A stretch of 64,000 nucleotides of DNA from SZUA-36 sp963753105 (GTDB lineage: Bacteria; Pseudomonadota; Gammaproteobacteria; Xanthomonadales; SZUA-36). The DNA lies in assembly GCA_963753105.1 (NCBI GenBank), contig CAVWBD010000002.1, forward strand, positions 1 to 64,000. The letters run 5' to 3'. The notes below the pieces were generated by a model. It saw nothing but the letters and a program-made list of their open reading frames with translations. It had not been told where the DNA came from and made no database searches. Position 1 is the stretch's first letter, and the number at the start of each line of letters is the position of its first letter. This document shows positions 51,070 through 60,592 of the stretch, in pieces. The translations under genes were made by a program, and so were the position numbers.

Positions 51070-51675
51070 CTATTCTCCAGGACCATTCGCTACCGGCTGT
51101 TCATCTTCAACGGTGTGCAAATCCTTCGTGGCCTTCGCGACATTGCCGTTCAACAGGTCGGGCATGACCTGGAGCGCGTCACCGATTGAATGCATCATCA
51201 TTTTTTCCTGCCCGGCAGTTGGACGGCTCAGGACGTAGGACGTCACTGCATCCTTGTGTCCTGGATGACCGATACCAATACGCAAACGCAGGAAACCAGT
51301 GTCGTCCACGTGCCTGAAAATATCACGCAGCCCGTTGTGGCCACCGTGGCCACCACCCTGCTTCAGACGTGCAGTTCCGGGTGGAAGGTCCAACTCGTCG
51401 TAGGCAATAAGTACATTTCCGGTTTCAATCCGGTAATAGTCCCTGACTGCCCTGACTGTCTGGCCACTGTGGTTCATGAACACGGTCGGCTTTGCCAGTA
51501 TGCAATTGCGCCCATGCAATGTAGTGCGACAGGTCTCGGCGGACAACTTTGCCTGCTTGCGAAATCCGGCACCGTTGTTCAGGGCGTCCAGAAACCAAAA
51601 CCCGGCATTGTGCCGGGTTTGGTTATAGTCGGATCCCGGGTTACCGAGGCCAATAATCAGGAATGTTCCTGACAA
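51070..51675 (-). CDS. pth: Peptidyl-tRNA hydrolase
   Basis: 201 aa. IGLGNPGSDYNQTRHNAGFW has the catalytic His and nearby Asn. FMNHSGQ, AYDELDLPPG (catalytic Asp) and HGGHNGLRDIF are intact. It releases peptides from prematurely dropped peptidyl-tRNA. In the rplY-pth-ychF group. Confidence 0.97.
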   Translation of the reverse strand: MSGTFLIIGLGNPGSDYNQTRHNAGFWFLDALNNGAGFRKQAKLSAETCRTTLHGRNCILAKPTVFMNHSGQTVRAVRDYYRIETGNVLIAYDELDLPPGTARLKQGGGHGGHNGLRDIFRHVDDTGFLRLRIGIGHPGHKDAVTSYVLSRPTAGQEKMMMHSIGDALQVMPDLLNGNVAKATKDLHTVEDEQPVANGPGE

Positions 51676-51689
51676 GATCGTCTCCGGAA

Positions 51690-52436
51690 CTATTCCTTGT
51701 CGGCGTCAGCACCATCACCGGCAGATTCTGCAGCGGCTTCTTCATCCACTGCCTCTTCCTCGCCTTCAACGGCATCGACATCGATTTCACCCATGGCCTC
51801 AAGCTCTGCTGCTGCAGCTTCTTCAGCTGCCGCGACACCTGTACCCTGAGACTCCTTGATGTGGATTGTATTGGCGATCATGACATCATCGGCATTTTCC
51901 ATGGCCAAGGCCGGAATTTCGACACCCTCCGGCAGCTTGATGTCTGCCAGCATGACAACATCACCAGCGTTCATGCCTGAGAGATCGACATCCAGATACT
52001 CCGGCAGGTTCGCCGGCAGTGCCGCAATTTCCACCTCGGTAACCAAGTGCTGAATAATGACACCAGAGGCCTTGCCGGCCTCAGACACATCTTCACCGGT
52101 ATAGTGGATCGGCACGGACATCTTCAGCAACTCATCCGCGGAAACACGGAAAAAATCCATGTGCATGATCTGCAGCTTGTACGGGTGGTGGTGCACATCA
52201 CGCACAACTACCTTCTGTTGACGTCCGTCACCGACCCTGATTTCCAGGATACTGGAGTAGAACGACTCCGTTTGCGCAGCATGCAGCAAGGTGGCATGGT
52301 CAACACTCAAAGTGGCCGGATCTTTCTTGCCACCATAAAGAACCGCGGGTATTTTTCCCTGTCGACGCAGGCGGCGGCTCGCACCTTTCCCCACGTCTTC
52401 ACGGATTTCCGCGAGAATAATATTTGATTCAGTCAT
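51690..52436 (-). CDS. rplY: 50S ribosomal protein L25/general stress protein Ctc
   Basis: 248 aa, the two-domain Ctc/TL5 form. The N-terminal 5S-rRNA-binding domain (KGASRRLRRQGKIPAVLYGG) is followed by the C-terminal beta domain (HYTGEDVSEAGKASGVI, LPEYLDVDLSGMNAGD) and a long acidic Ala/Glu tail. The ATG giving MTESNIILAEIR is used; an upstream in-frame start is not family-like. A 335-nt gap with possible RNA structure lies upstream. Confidence 0.95.
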   Translation of the reverse strand: MTESNIILAEIREDVGKGASRRLRRQGKIPAVLYGGKKDPATLSVDHATLLHAAQTESFYSSILEIRVGDGRQQKVVVRDVHHHPYKLQIMHMDFFRVSADELLKMSVPIHYTGEDVSEAGKASGVIIQHLVTEVEIAALPANLPEYLDVDLSGMNAGDVVMLADIKLPEGVEIPALAMENADDVMIANTIHIKESQGTGVAAAEEAAAAELEAMGEIDVDAVEGEEEAVDEEAAAESAGDGADADKE

Positions 52437-52582
52437 CGTATTCCTCGAAAAATATGTTTGCACCAACGGACATACCAAGGTGCAGTAAAAACCGTTTTCA
52501 CGGCCGTTTCATCCATCCCCGCGACCAGGGACGGCGCAAAAATTTAGTCCGGATTTTGTGCCAGTATCCCGTCTTTGACTTG

Positions 52583-52643
52583 TCCATGCGCACCTGGACT
52601 TGAGCTTCCCTCACCCAATAGCTACAGCTATCAGGTTCAGTCC
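52583..52643 (-). ncRNA. Candidate structured RNA or leader upstream of rplY
   Basis: Between the upstream terminator (52694-52715) and rplY lie about 250 bases with no frame of note. On the minus strand GGACT (52643-52639) pairs with AGTCC (52600-52596), enclosing ACC/GGT and a perfect ATAGCT-GT-AGCTAT hairpin at 52618-52631. Next to it TCCA/TGGA (52598-52583) can pair as an alternative. The words TGAACCTGAT and GAGGGAAGC recall the 3' half of TPP riboswitches, but the CTGAGA box is missing. It may be an L25 autoregulatory leader. No Rfam family is recognised. Confidence 0.25.
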
Positions 52644-52693
52644 CACCCGGCGCCCAGTCACACATATCCATCGTCAACGTTCAGGACACTGAC

Positions 52694-52715
52694 ATAAAAC
52701 CCGGGCGAGCCGGGT
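52694..52715 (-). terminator. Terminator of the prs-TPR transcript
   Basis: The minus strand reads ACCCGGCTCGCCCGGGTTTT (then AT): a six-base-pair GC stem with a five-base loop, followed by TTTTAT. It is placed 57 bases after the stop of the TPR gene. Confidence 0.7.
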
Positions 52716-52771
52716 ATTATAACTTATTTACCAGCATGTATTGCAAGGTATATCGAAGAAAAATTAAGGAC

Positions 52772-53650
52772 CTATTGGTCCTGCAAAACCGCCAGTGCCG
52801 CCCGGGTGCAATTTTGTGCACCCGGCTGCCGCGCCAGGCTCTGCAGCCACGTCTCAGACAGATGGCCAGTAGTACCACGGGTCTGTCCGTGTTTCTGCGC
52901 TGCGGCAGCAAACCATTGCGAGGCCTGCGCCTCGCGTCCGGCCTGGCAATCCAGCAAGGCCAGGCGTGCCTGCCACTGGTTCAAGCCCAGGATGGGCTCA
53001 GGCAGGCTGTGGATGAGCGCCTTTGCAGTGTCGATATCCGCCTGCGCCAGTGCAATGTCCGTGGCCAGGCCTGTCAACATCACCTCGCCCGGAAAACGAT
53101 CCAGCCCGAGTTCGATCATCGCCTGTGCCTGCGGATAGTATTCGCTGCCGGCCTTGATGAAGGCACGTGCGCCTGCCCCATAGAGTGATGGACCCGGTTT
53201 TTGAGACACCTGGATGACCGCATGGTAATCCTGTGCTGCCAGCAAAGGCTGTCCCGTTAGCAAATATCCCTTGGCGCGGTTCTGCAGGGCAATCGCGTGA
53301 TCGGGGTGTTTTTCCAGGAATTGATCGAGCAGAGCCATGCCCTTCTGCAACTGGCCTGCCTCCACTTCCATGCGCCCCTCGAACCAGTCAACTTCACCGT
53401 TACCCGGCTCAATGCGCCGGACATGTTGAAAATCCTCACGTGCGAGCTGCCAGTTTTCATGCCGGCGGTACAGGTTGCCTCGCCGCAATAACAGTTCCGT
53501 GTTATCCGAATCGCCGACAAGCTGATTCGTCACAAGATCAATCTGGAGTTGCAGGTCCGGGTGCGCAACGGCATGGAAAACCGAAAATACCCCGAGGACC
53601 AGCGCAAGGATACACAGATGCAGGCCTGACAGGATATTGACTACACGCAT
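52772..53650 (-). CDS. Tetratricopeptide-repeat protein with N-terminal signal/anchor
   Basis: About 292 aa. The first 30 residues (MRVVNILSGLHLCILALVLG...) form a hydrophobic signal or anchor, so the rest is probably periplasmic. From about residue 40 onward it is helical with TPR-like pairs (ELLLRRGNLYRRHENWQLAR, AIALQNRAKGYLLTGQPLLA, MLTGLATDIALAQADI). The molecular role is unknown. A TTG at 53671 overlapping the prs stop is an alternative start; the ATG at 53650 gives the better signal sequence. Cotranscribed with prs. Confidence 0.7.
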   Translation of the reverse strand: MRVVNILSGLHLCILALVLGVFSVFHAVAHPDLQLQIDLVTNQLVGDSDNTELLLRRGNLYRRHENWQLAREDFQHVRRIEPGNGEVDWFEGRMEVEAGQLQKGMALLDQFLEKHPDHAIALQNRAKGYLLTGQPLLAAQDYHAVIQVSQKPGPSLYGAGARAFIKAGSEYYPQAQAMIELGLDRFPGEVMLTGLATDIALAQADIDTAKALIHSLPEPILGLNQWQARLALLDCQAGREAQASQWFAAAAQKHGQTRGTTGHLSETWLQSLARQPGAQNCTRAALAVLQDQ

Positions 53651-53667
53651 GTAAAGTAAGGGATTCG

Positions 53668-54621
53668 TCAATCGATGTACATGGAGCTGACCGATTCACC
53701 CTGTGCCATACGGCGGATGGTTTCCGCCAGCATCTGGGCTACGCTCAGCACCCGTATCTTGTCACACTGCTGCGCCGCCGTGCTCAGCGGGATGGTGTCG
53801 GTAACCACCAGTTCATCCAGCTCGGAATCATTGATATTGGATATTGCAGGCCCGGACAGTACCGGGTGCACACAATAGGCCACCACCCTGACCGCCCCGT
53901 GCTCCTTCAGCGCGGCGACGGCAGTACACAAGGTACCTGCCGTATCGACCAGGTCATCCACCATCACGCAGGTTTTGCCCTCGATATCACCGATGACGTT
54001 CATCACCTTCGAAATATTGGCACGCGGACGACGCTTGTCGATGATAGCCAGTTCGACATCGAGGCGTTTGGCAATGGCACGGGCCCGCACCACGCCACCC
54101 ACATCGGGGGAAACCACGACCAGCTCTTCGCTGCCCTGGTGTCGCCAGATGTCGGCCAGGGTCAATGGCGAGGCATAGACATTATCCACGGGGATATCAA
54201 AAAAGCCCTGGATCTGGTCGGCGTGCAAGTCAATGGTTACGACCCGGTCCGTACCCACCGCGCTGATCATTTTCGCAGCGACCTTGGCCGTGATTGGCAC
54301 CCGCGTCGAACGGGGCCGCCGGTCCTGGCGGGCATAGCCAAAATAAGGGATGACGGCGGTAACCCGGGTTGCTGATGCACGTTTCAGTGCATCCACGAGA
54401 ACCAGTAACTCGACGAAATTATCGGCCGTCGGCGCACAGGTCGACTGGATCAGGTAGATATCGTTGCCGCGGATATTCTCCTGGATCTCAACTGCCACTT
54501 CGCCATCGCTGAATCGCCCGACGACTGCCTTGCCTATCGGGGTGCCGAGTTCCCGGGCAATATCATTGGCCAACGGCTTGTTGGCGTTACCGGTAAATAC
54601 CATCAAGGAAGCACTGCCCAC
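53668..54621 (-). CDS. prs: Ribose-phosphate pyrophosphokinase (PRPP synthetase)
   Basis: 317 aa. It makes PRPP from ribose 5-phosphate and ATP for nucleotide, His and Trp synthesis. VGRFSDGEVAVEIQENIRGN, YFGYARQDRRPRSTRVPITA, DLHADQIQGFFDIPVDN and the PRPP-binding loop VMVDDLVDTAGTLCTA are intact. The start is a GTG with GGTG nine bases upstream; ATG at 54603 is an alternative. It follows tRNA-Gln, as in related genomes. Confidence 0.96.
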   Translation of the reverse strand: MGSASLMVFTGNANKPLANDIARELGTPIGKAVVGRFSDGEVAVEIQENIRGNDIYLIQSTCAPTADNFVELLVLVDALKRASATRVTAVIPYFGYARQDRRPRSTRVPITAKVAAKMISAVGTDRVVTIDLHADQIQGFFDIPVDNVYASPLTLADIWRHQGSEELVVVSPDVGGVVRARAIAKRLDVELAIIDKRRPRANISKVMNVIGDIEGKTCVMVDDLVDTAGTLCTAVAALKEHGAVRVVAYCVHPVLSGPAISNINDSELDELVVTDTIPLSTAAQQCDKIRVLSVAQMLAETIRRMAQGESVSSMYID

Positions 54622-54654
54622 TGTGTCACCGCCTGGTTTTACTTACTAATAAAA

Positions 54655-54731
54655 TGGCTGGGACGGCAGGACTCGAACCTGCGAATGCGGGGATCAAAAC
54701 CCCGTGCCTTAACCACCTTGGCTACGTCCCA
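54655..54731 (-). tRNA. tRNA-Gln (TTG)
   Basis: 77 nt. Acceptor TGGGACG/CGTCCCA, anticodon loop TTTTGAT with TTG, T-arm GGTTCGAGTCC, encoded CCA. Located between ispE and prs, a placement common in gammaproteobacteria. Confidence 0.97.
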
Positions 54732-54738
54732 GTTGTTT

Positions 54739-55614
54739 TTAACCTTCCGGATCACCGACATTGGACAAGCTGTCCAGCAAGGGTGACCGGTTTACGCCCT
54801 CGACTGCGCGGACATTATATCGGCATTTTAATTCGCTTGCCGCGCTGTTTGCAGCCTTTTTATCCGCGAATTCCAAAAACACCGTGCTGCCAGTGCCACT
54901 CATGCGTGGCCGGCCCCATGGCTGCAAATCCTGCATGATGGCCGCCAGTTCCGGGTACATTTTCCTGGCCACCGCTTCACAGTCATTAGCACCTGTGGTG
55001 CGCCCGGTTACTTGCATTTCCACTGCTGCCGTATCCCGCTTGAGTTCAGGGTGGTTGAAAACCTGTGCGGTTGAAATACCGAATTCAGGGAAGACCAGCA
55101 CATAGTGCCGTTGGCCCAGGTTCACCGCCTGCAGATGCTCGCCCCGCCCTTCCGCCCAGGCGCTGCGCCCGTGTATGAACACCGGCACATCGGCGCCCAG
55201 CTGCAACCCCAGCTCAGCCAGTTGTCGCAATGTCAGGCCACAACCCCACAGACGATTCAAAACCAGCAGTGTCGTGGCTGCGTCCGAACTGCCGCCACCG
55301 AGCCCCGCACCGGCCGGGATACGCTTGGTCAGATCGATGTGGACACCGTTGTTCACTGCGCATGATTGCCTCAGCAAACGTGCAGCGCGCACACAGATAT
55401 CTTCTTCCTCGGGGATACTGTCAATATTGCAACACCGGCTGATACAGCCTTTGTCATTAATGGTGAATCGTAACTCGTCACCCCAGTCAAGGATTTGGAA
55501 CAGGGTCTGCAAATCATGGTATCCGTCAGCACGCCGGCCGGTCACGTGCAAAAACAGGTTGATCTTGGCAGGCGCGGGCCAGACCCGTATCCCTGTTCCC
55601 ACTGGCACCGACAT
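54739..55614 (-). CDS. ispE: 4-diphosphocytidyl-2-C-methyl-D-erythritol kinase
   Basis: 291 aa GHMP kinase of the MEP isoprenoid pathway. PAPAKINLFLHVTGRRADGY, the ATP loop IPAGAGLGGGSSDAATTL and the C-terminal GRPRMSGTGSTVFLEF are all present. Five bases after lolB and just ahead of tRNA-Gln. Confidence 0.97.
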   Translation of the reverse strand: MSVPVGTGIRVWPAPAKINLFLHVTGRRADGYHDLQTLFQILDWGDELRFTINDKGCISRCCNIDSIPEEEDICVRAARLLRQSCAVNNGVHIDLTKRIPAGAGLGGGSSDAATTLLVLNRLWGCGLTLRQLAELGLQLGADVPVFIHGRSAWAEGRGEHLQAVNLGQRHYVLVFPEFGISTAQVFNHPELKRDTAAVEMQVTGRTTGANDCEAVARKMYPELAAIMQDLQPWGRPRMSGTGSTVFLEFADKKAANSAASELKCRYNVRAVEGVNRSPLLDSLSNVGDPEG

Positions 55615-55619
55615 TTAAC

Positions 55620-56246
55620 TCAGCCCTCTGCTTCCGGACCCAGGCGCCAGCTACCGACCGCCAGCTTGATCCGATGTGTGCCCTGCTGCGCCTCCAGCCG
55701 GACGGGTAAGGCCGTTCCGTCAAAGCTGCGATAGCGTTTGAACTCAACATCCCAGCCGGACTGTTGCAGCCTGAGTAACAGACCATCGGTATCGAACTCC
55801 GCCATCTCGACCACACCCGGCGCCTGCAATCCGCGCACCCACCACGCGAGGGCTTCCACTGGAACAGACCAGCCCACGTTATCCTGCATCAGGCTGTTAA
55901 CATCCGACGCCGTTTGCACACTGCCGTCTGATGCCCTCAGGGTTGTATCATCTTCCCTGACTTGCAGTTGCCACGCCCCCCGCCCCATCGCGCCATGGAA
56001 ATCCAGGTCGCTACCCGCAGGCCATACATCCCAGCGTAGCTTGCCGCTACCGCCCTGCTCACCGTCATCCAGCGAAAGGCGGCCCACCAGGCCCCATTGC
56101 TCGAATCCTGCAAGCCGGGCAGCGCGCTCCAGGTAAACTTGCCGGTCATCTGTGCCCTGTTCCCTGACACCCACACCGGTACAGCCATGCAACAACAAGG
56201 CCATCGCGAACCACCAATACCACCCCCTGGAAACAGGCTTTATCAA
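55620..56246 (-). CDS. lolB: Outer membrane lipoprotein LolB
   Basis: 208 aa. A lipoprotein signal with the lipobox LLLHGC (Cys22), then the LolB fold: FEQWGLVGRLSLDDGEQGGS, LRWDVWPAGSDLDFHGAMGR, and the VEALAWWVRGL loop. It receives lipoproteins from LolA and inserts them in the outer membrane. It overlaps the preceding TPR lipoprotein gene by four bases (ATGA) and sits in the typical lolB-ispE-prs group. Confidence 0.93.
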   Translation of the reverse strand: MIKPVSRGWYWWFAMALLLHGCTGVGVREQGTDDRQVYLERAARLAGFEQWGLVGRLSLDDGEQGGSGKLRWDVWPAGSDLDFHGAMGRGAWQLQVREDDTTLRASDGSVQTASDVNSLMQDNVGWSVPVEALAWWVRGLQAPGVVEMAEFDTDGLLLRLQQSGWDVEFKRYRSFDGTALPVRLEAQQGTHRIKLAVGSWRLGPEAEG

Positions 56247-57970
56247 GGCAGCTCACCAAACCGCTGCAGGGTTTCACGCAACACCTGGTTGTCACTATCC
56301 AGTTCCATGCCGGACGCCCATAAGACCCGCGCCTCGTCCTCCCGGCCACTGACCCAGAGCACCTCACCCAGGTGCGCTGCAACCTCGGCGTTGCCCAACA
56401 GGTCCCAGGCTTCACGCAGGAACCTCTCGGCCTCGGCCAGACGGCCGCGGCGGTAAGCAATCCAGCCCATTGAATCGATGATGGATGGATCGTCGGGTTG
56501 CAGCCCATAGGCCTGGTGAATCAGCTGCTCGGCCTCATCAAACCGGTCAGTCAAATCGGCCAGCGTGTAACCCAATGCGTTGATGGCCACTGCATTTTGC
56601 GGTTGTTCGGCAATGAGCTTGCGCAGATCACTTTCCGCCAGGTCCAACTGGCCCTGGCCGACCGCCAGCAAGGCCCGGGCATAACGCAACTGGAAGTCCG
56701 CAGGCAGTTCAAGCAGGGCGCTGTCCAGTAGCTGCATGGCTTCTTCATGAAGACCGACATCCTGCAGGATCTGTGCTTCGATCTGATAACTCTGGGACCT
56801 GGCATCGGCATCAGCCTGAACCCGCAGCTCCACCATTAACATGCGGGCGTCCTCGACATCGCCCAGGCCTGCAAGTAATACGGCCTGCCGTAAAACTGCG
56901 TGCACCGAATGCTTGCCGGTGACCTGCCGGTACCACTCAATGGCCTGGCGCGGGTAATCAAGTAATTCAGCACTTTGCGCCGCATGAAATGCCATATCCG
57001 GTACTTCGCTATAGTTTTCCCCAGAAAAACCTGCATAAAGCAGTTCCGCGTTCTCCCTGTCGCCCACATCCAGTGCATACACGATGCGTGCAAAGCGCAT
57101 CTCGGGTGTGTCCGGCAACTGTGCCATCACGGCCTGCCCGCTCGTGGTGTCATCGTTCCGTCTCAGTAACTCCGCGTAAGCCATGGCGTACTCCGGATCC
57201 TGTGGTTCGGCTTGCCAGGCCAGCCGGTAACGTGACAGGGCCAGTGCGGGGTCATCCAGGTTGATCGCCACCCTGCCCGACCATGCCAACAGGTCCGCCC
57301 TGCCGGGCTCCAGTTCAATAGCGGCTTCAGCGAGTTCCCCGGCCCGCTCAAGTTCACCCATACGCGCAGCAAACTGGCTTCGGGCAAATAGCGCGTCCAC
57401 GTTGGCACCCGCGTCAAATTCCTCCAGCAGGTTTTCCAACACCTTGTTGGCCCTGACCTGGTCACGGGCCGGTGCCAGCAGTGCCGTTACCACTTGCCAG
57501 CCGTGCGCCTGGTCGGAAACCGTCAATTCCAGTATGCGGGCCAACTGGTACTCGGCGCCTACGTAATCACCCTCCCGCAGCCTGGACCCAGCCGCCAGTT
57601 CCCGTGCTTCGAGGTTTGTGGTATCCAGCATTGCCCAGCGGTCGGAAGCCAGTGCAACCATCTGCCATTCCCCGGCAGAAACTGCGACCCTGGCGGCCCG
57701 CTTGGCGATCTCGGGATCATCCGATATCAGGGCAGCCTCAAGGTACTCGGCTGCTGCGCCTGAATAATCACCCTCAGACCCCAGTACTTCTGCGGCAAAC
57801 ACATGATTCATAACCTCCGGATCGGTCGGTTGCAACCGTACCTCCGGGGCCACGATATCACTGGACACCGGTGGCGCCTCCGGAACTGTTTCGGTGGGCA
57901 TTTCACTGACGGTTGTACACGCCGTCAACAAAACAGCGGTAAAAACCAGCACGCTCATGGGGCGTTTCAT
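56243..57970 (-). CDS. TPR-repeat lipoprotein
   Basis: About 575 aa. MKRPMSVLVFTAVLLTAC is a lipoprotein signal with Cys18, followed by a Pro/Glu-rich linker. The rest is a string of TPR units; the clearest are AVAINALGYTLADLTDRFDE, then PSIIDSMGWIAYRRGRLAEA, and EVAAHLGEVLWVSGREDEAR near the end. Large TPR lipoproteins upstream of lolB are common in gammaproteobacteria, but their function is not defined. An ATG at 57991 (MKVDYCF) is an alternative start. Translationally coupled to lolB. Confidence 0.88.
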   Translation of the reverse strand: MKRPMSVLVFTAVLLTACTTVSEMPTETVPEAPPVSSDIVAPEVRLQPTDPEVMNHVFAAEVLGSEGDYSGAAAEYLEAALISDDPEIAKRAARVAVSAGEWQMVALASDRWAMLDTTNLEARELAAGSRLREGDYVGAEYQLARILELTVSDQAHGWQVVTALLAPARDQVRANKVLENLLEEFDAGANVDALFARSQFAARMGELERAGELAEAAIELEPGRADLLAWSGRVAINLDDPALALSRYRLAWQAEPQDPEYAMAYAELLRRNDDTTSGQAVMAQLPDTPEMRFARIVYALDVGDRENAELLYAGFSGENYSEVPDMAFHAAQSAELLDYPRQAIEWYRQVTGKHSVHAVLRQAVLLAGLGDVEDARMLMVELRVQADADARSQSYQIEAQILQDVGLHEEAMQLLDSALLELPADFQLRYARALLAVGQGQLDLAESDLRKLIAEQPQNAVAINALGYTLADLTDRFDEAEQLIHQAYGLQPDDPSIIDSMGWIAYRRGRLAEAERFLREAWDLLGNAEVAAHLGEVLWVSGREDEARVLWASGMELDSDNQVLRETLQRFGELP

Positions 57971-58146
57971 GAAACAATAGTCAACTTTCATAAGCCAAGG
58001 ATAACTGCTTGCAGCTAGCGAACCAATCCCCGATGGTGTTCCACGGTGACAAGTGGGCATTTATGCCGGTCACGAGCCACGTCATACTTGATATTGCACA
58101 GACTGACGAGCAGAATCGCTACGCCCTGTAAATACATTCATTACCC

Positions 58147-59400
58147 ATGCCGTTACTTGCCACCGGAATCAGCCATCACACTGCACCGCTCGAAACCCGC
58201 GAGAAAATCGCCATCGCGCGGACCGAGTATGCCGAGCAGGTAAAAGCCCTGTGCGAACTGCAGGGTGTCGAGGAAGTGGTCGTGGTCAGCACCTGCAACC
58301 GTACCGAAATTTACAGCATCGGCAAACATGGGAGTGGCGAACAGGTACGGACGTGGTTACAGAACAAGGGCGGACTCAGTGAAGCCGAGATGCAAACGCA
58401 CTGCTACGTGCGTGAACGTGAAAAGGCTGTACGTCACCTGTTCCGGGTAGCAGGCGGGCTCGAGTCACTGGTGCTGGGCGAATCCCAGATCGTCGGCCAA
58501 TTGAAGGACTCCTGGCAGTTAGCGCACGAGGCGGGCGGGGTCGGCAAGGTCCTGGACCGTTTATTCCAGCACGCCTTCGCCACCGGCAAGAAAATCCGCA
58601 GCAAGACCCGGATCGGTGAGCATCCTGTATCGGTTGCTTACACGACCGTCATGCTGGCGAAACAGATTTTCGGCAACCTCGCCAGCAAAACCGTGGTCCT
58701 GGTCGGCGCCGGTGAAATGATCGAGCTGTGTGGCCGCCATTTGCGTGACAAAGGCGTGTCGAGCCTGGTGATCGCCAACCGCAGCCTGGAACGGGCCAAG
58801 GAACTGGCCGTGCAGTTCGATGCCCTGGCGGTTTCACTGACCGAGCTGGATTCCGTATTGCACAAGGCCGACATATTGATCAGTTCCACGGCCAGCCACG
58901 ACCCGGTCATCCACCCGCAAGCGGTCAAGGCTGCACTCAAACAACGCCGCCACCAGCCCATGTTCCTGGTTGATATCGCCGTACCCCGGGATATCCATCC
59001 CGATGTCAGCAAGCTCGACAGCGTGTACCTGTACACCATCGACGACCTGCAGAAAGTGGTGGATGAGAATATTTCCAAGCGCACTGAAGCCGCCGAAGCT
59101 GCCGGCACCGATGTCGAAGAAGCAGTAGAAGAATTCATGCGCTGGCTCAACAGCGCCCGGGCCTCGGTCTATTTGAAAAACATGCACAAGCATGCACACA
59201 AAAATAGCCAGGATCTCGCCGCACGGGCCCTGCGCAAAATCGAGGCCGGCAGGGACCCGGAGAAGGTTATCACCCAGCTGGCGAGCACCCTGGCAAAACG
59301 TATCCTGCACCTGCCCAGCACCCGCCTGCGCCAGGCCGCCGAAGAGCAGGATGACGAGTTGCTCAAGGCCGCCTACCGCCTGTTCGAACCGGAGGACTAG
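58147..59400 (+). CDS. hemA: Glutamyl-tRNA reductase
   Basis: 417 aa. First committed step of C5 tetrapyrrole synthesis. The catalytic Cys50 is in VVVSTCNRTEIY, followed by LFRVAGGLESLVLGESQIVG, the NADPH-binding VVLVGAGEMIELCGRHL and a C-terminal dimerisation domain. The ATG has little ribosome-site match. Divergent from the lolB group and 103 nt before prfA, as in E. coli. Confidence 0.97.
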   Translation: MPLLATGISHHTAPLETREKIAIARTEYAEQVKALCELQGVEEVVVVSTCNRTEIYSIGKHGSGEQVRTWLQNKGGLSEAEMQTHCYVREREKAVRHLFRVAGGLESLVLGESQIVGQLKDSWQLAHEAGGVGKVLDRLFQHAFATGKKIRSKTRIGEHPVSVAYTTVMLAKQIFGNLASKTVVLVGAGEMIELCGRHLRDKGVSSLVIANRSLERAKELAVQFDALAVSLTELDSVLHKADILISSTASHDPVIHPQAVKAALKQRRHQPMFLVDIAVPRDIHPDVSKLDSVYLYTIDDLQKVVDENISKRTEAAEAAGTDVEEAVEEFMRWLNSARASVYLKNMHKHAHKNSQDLAARALRKIEAGRDPEKVITQLASTLAKRILHLPSTRLRQAAEEQDDELLKAAYRLFEPED

Positions 59401-59503
59401 TGCTCGCTTGTAAAGGACCAGCCATTCACTGCACACTGCGCCTTGATGCAAAACCCCACAGTAGTGCTGGATGCGCAATGATTACGTTGAAGGAGCACTG
59501 ACC

Positions 59504-60592
59504 ATGAGCCTGCTACCCTCGATACACACGCGGCTGCAACAAGCCCAGGAACGGCACGAGGAAATCGCCATGTTGCTGGCCACCCAGGAAGTCATGGCCG
59601 ACCAGAACCGCTTCCGCGAGTTGTCAGTTGAATATTCCCAGCTGGAACCGGTGGTCAGCGCCTGGTCGAAATGGCAGCAGGCGCGCCAATCCATAGAAGA
59701 AGCACAGGCCTTGCTGGGAAGCAAGGACGCGGGCATGCAGGAACTGGCCAGCGAGGAACTGGTCAGCGCGAAAGAACTGCAACAAAGCCTGGAACGTGAA
59801 CTGAATGTCCTGTTGCTGCCAAGAGATCCTGACGATGACAACAACATCTTCCTGGAAATCCGCGCAGGAACCGGCGGGGACGAGGCCGCGTTATTTGCCG
59901 GTGACCTGTTCCGCATGTACCAGCGTTATGTTGAAAACAAGAAGTGGCAGATCGAGGTCATCAATACCAGCAACGGCGACCATGGGGGATTCAAGGAGAT
60001 CGTGGCGCGCATCGTCGGGCACGGTGCCTACTCCAGGTTCAAGTTCGAGTCCGGCACACACCGTGTACAACGTGTCCCTGAAACCGAATCCCAGGGGCGT
60101 ATCCACACCTCTGCCTGCACGGTGGCCATACTGGCTGAGCGAGATGCGATCGAAGGCGTTGATATCCAGGCATCGGACTTGCGAATTGATACTTACCGCG
60201 CCTCGGGCGCAGGTGGCCAGCACGTCAACACCACCGATTCGGCCATCCGCATTACGCATCTGCCGACCGGCCTGGTGGTCGAATGCCAGGATGAGCGTTC
60301 ACAGCACAAGAACAAGGCGCGCGCCATGTCCCTGCTCAGCGCGCGTCTGCTGGAGCAGGAAAAAGCCCAGCAGGCCCGGGAACAGGCTGAAAGCCGCAAA
60401 CTGCAGGTCGGTTCCGGTGACCGCTCGCAACGTATCCGCACCTACAACTACCCACAGGGCCGGGTCACAGACCACCGCATCAGCCTGACGCTTTACAAGC
60501 TGGAAGAACTGCTCAGTGGTGCGCTGGACATGGTGGTCGAGCCATTGATACAGGAACACCAGGCCGAGCTTTTAACCGAACTGGGGAACTGA
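59504..60592 (+). CDS. prfA: Peptide chain release factor 1
   Basis: 362 aa. The GGQ motif lies in RASGAGGQHVNTTDSAIRIT. The stop-codon reading tripeptide is PET in VQRVPETESQGR, the form also seen in Bacillus. It recognises UAA and UAG. The ATG has AAGGAG eight bases upstream, which decides the start over an earlier in-frame one. The usual next gene, prmC, is absent; an exported histidine phosphatase follows immediately. Confidence 0.97.
   Translation: MSLLPSIHTRLQQAQERHEEIAMLLATQEVMADQNRFRELSVEYSQLEPVVSAWSKWQQARQSIEEAQALLGSKDAGMQELASEELVSAKELQQSLERELNVLLLPRDPDDDNNIFLEIRAGTGGDEAALFAGDLFRMYQRYVENKKWQIEVINTSNGDHGGFKEIVARIVGHGAYSRFKFESGTHRVQRVPETESQGRIHTSACTVAILAERDAIEGVDIQASDLRIDTYRASGAGGQHVNTTDSAIRITHLPTGLVVECQDERSQHKNKARAMSLLSARLLEQEKAQQAREQAESRKLQVGSGDRSQRIRTYNYPQGRVTDHRISLTLYKLEELLSGALDMVVEPLIQEHQAELLTELGN

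Noticed and set aside
52596..52660. TPP riboswitch on the minus strand upstream of rplY, because of TGAACCTGAT and AGGGAAGC
   Set aside because: The essential CTGAGA box and the flanking closing stem are missing, and the downstream gene is not involved in thiamine metabolism.
59504..60592. RF1 stop-codon tripeptide PET instead of the E. coli PAT
   Set aside because: PET also occurs in RF1 of other bacteria such as Bacillus, so it does not indicate altered decoding.
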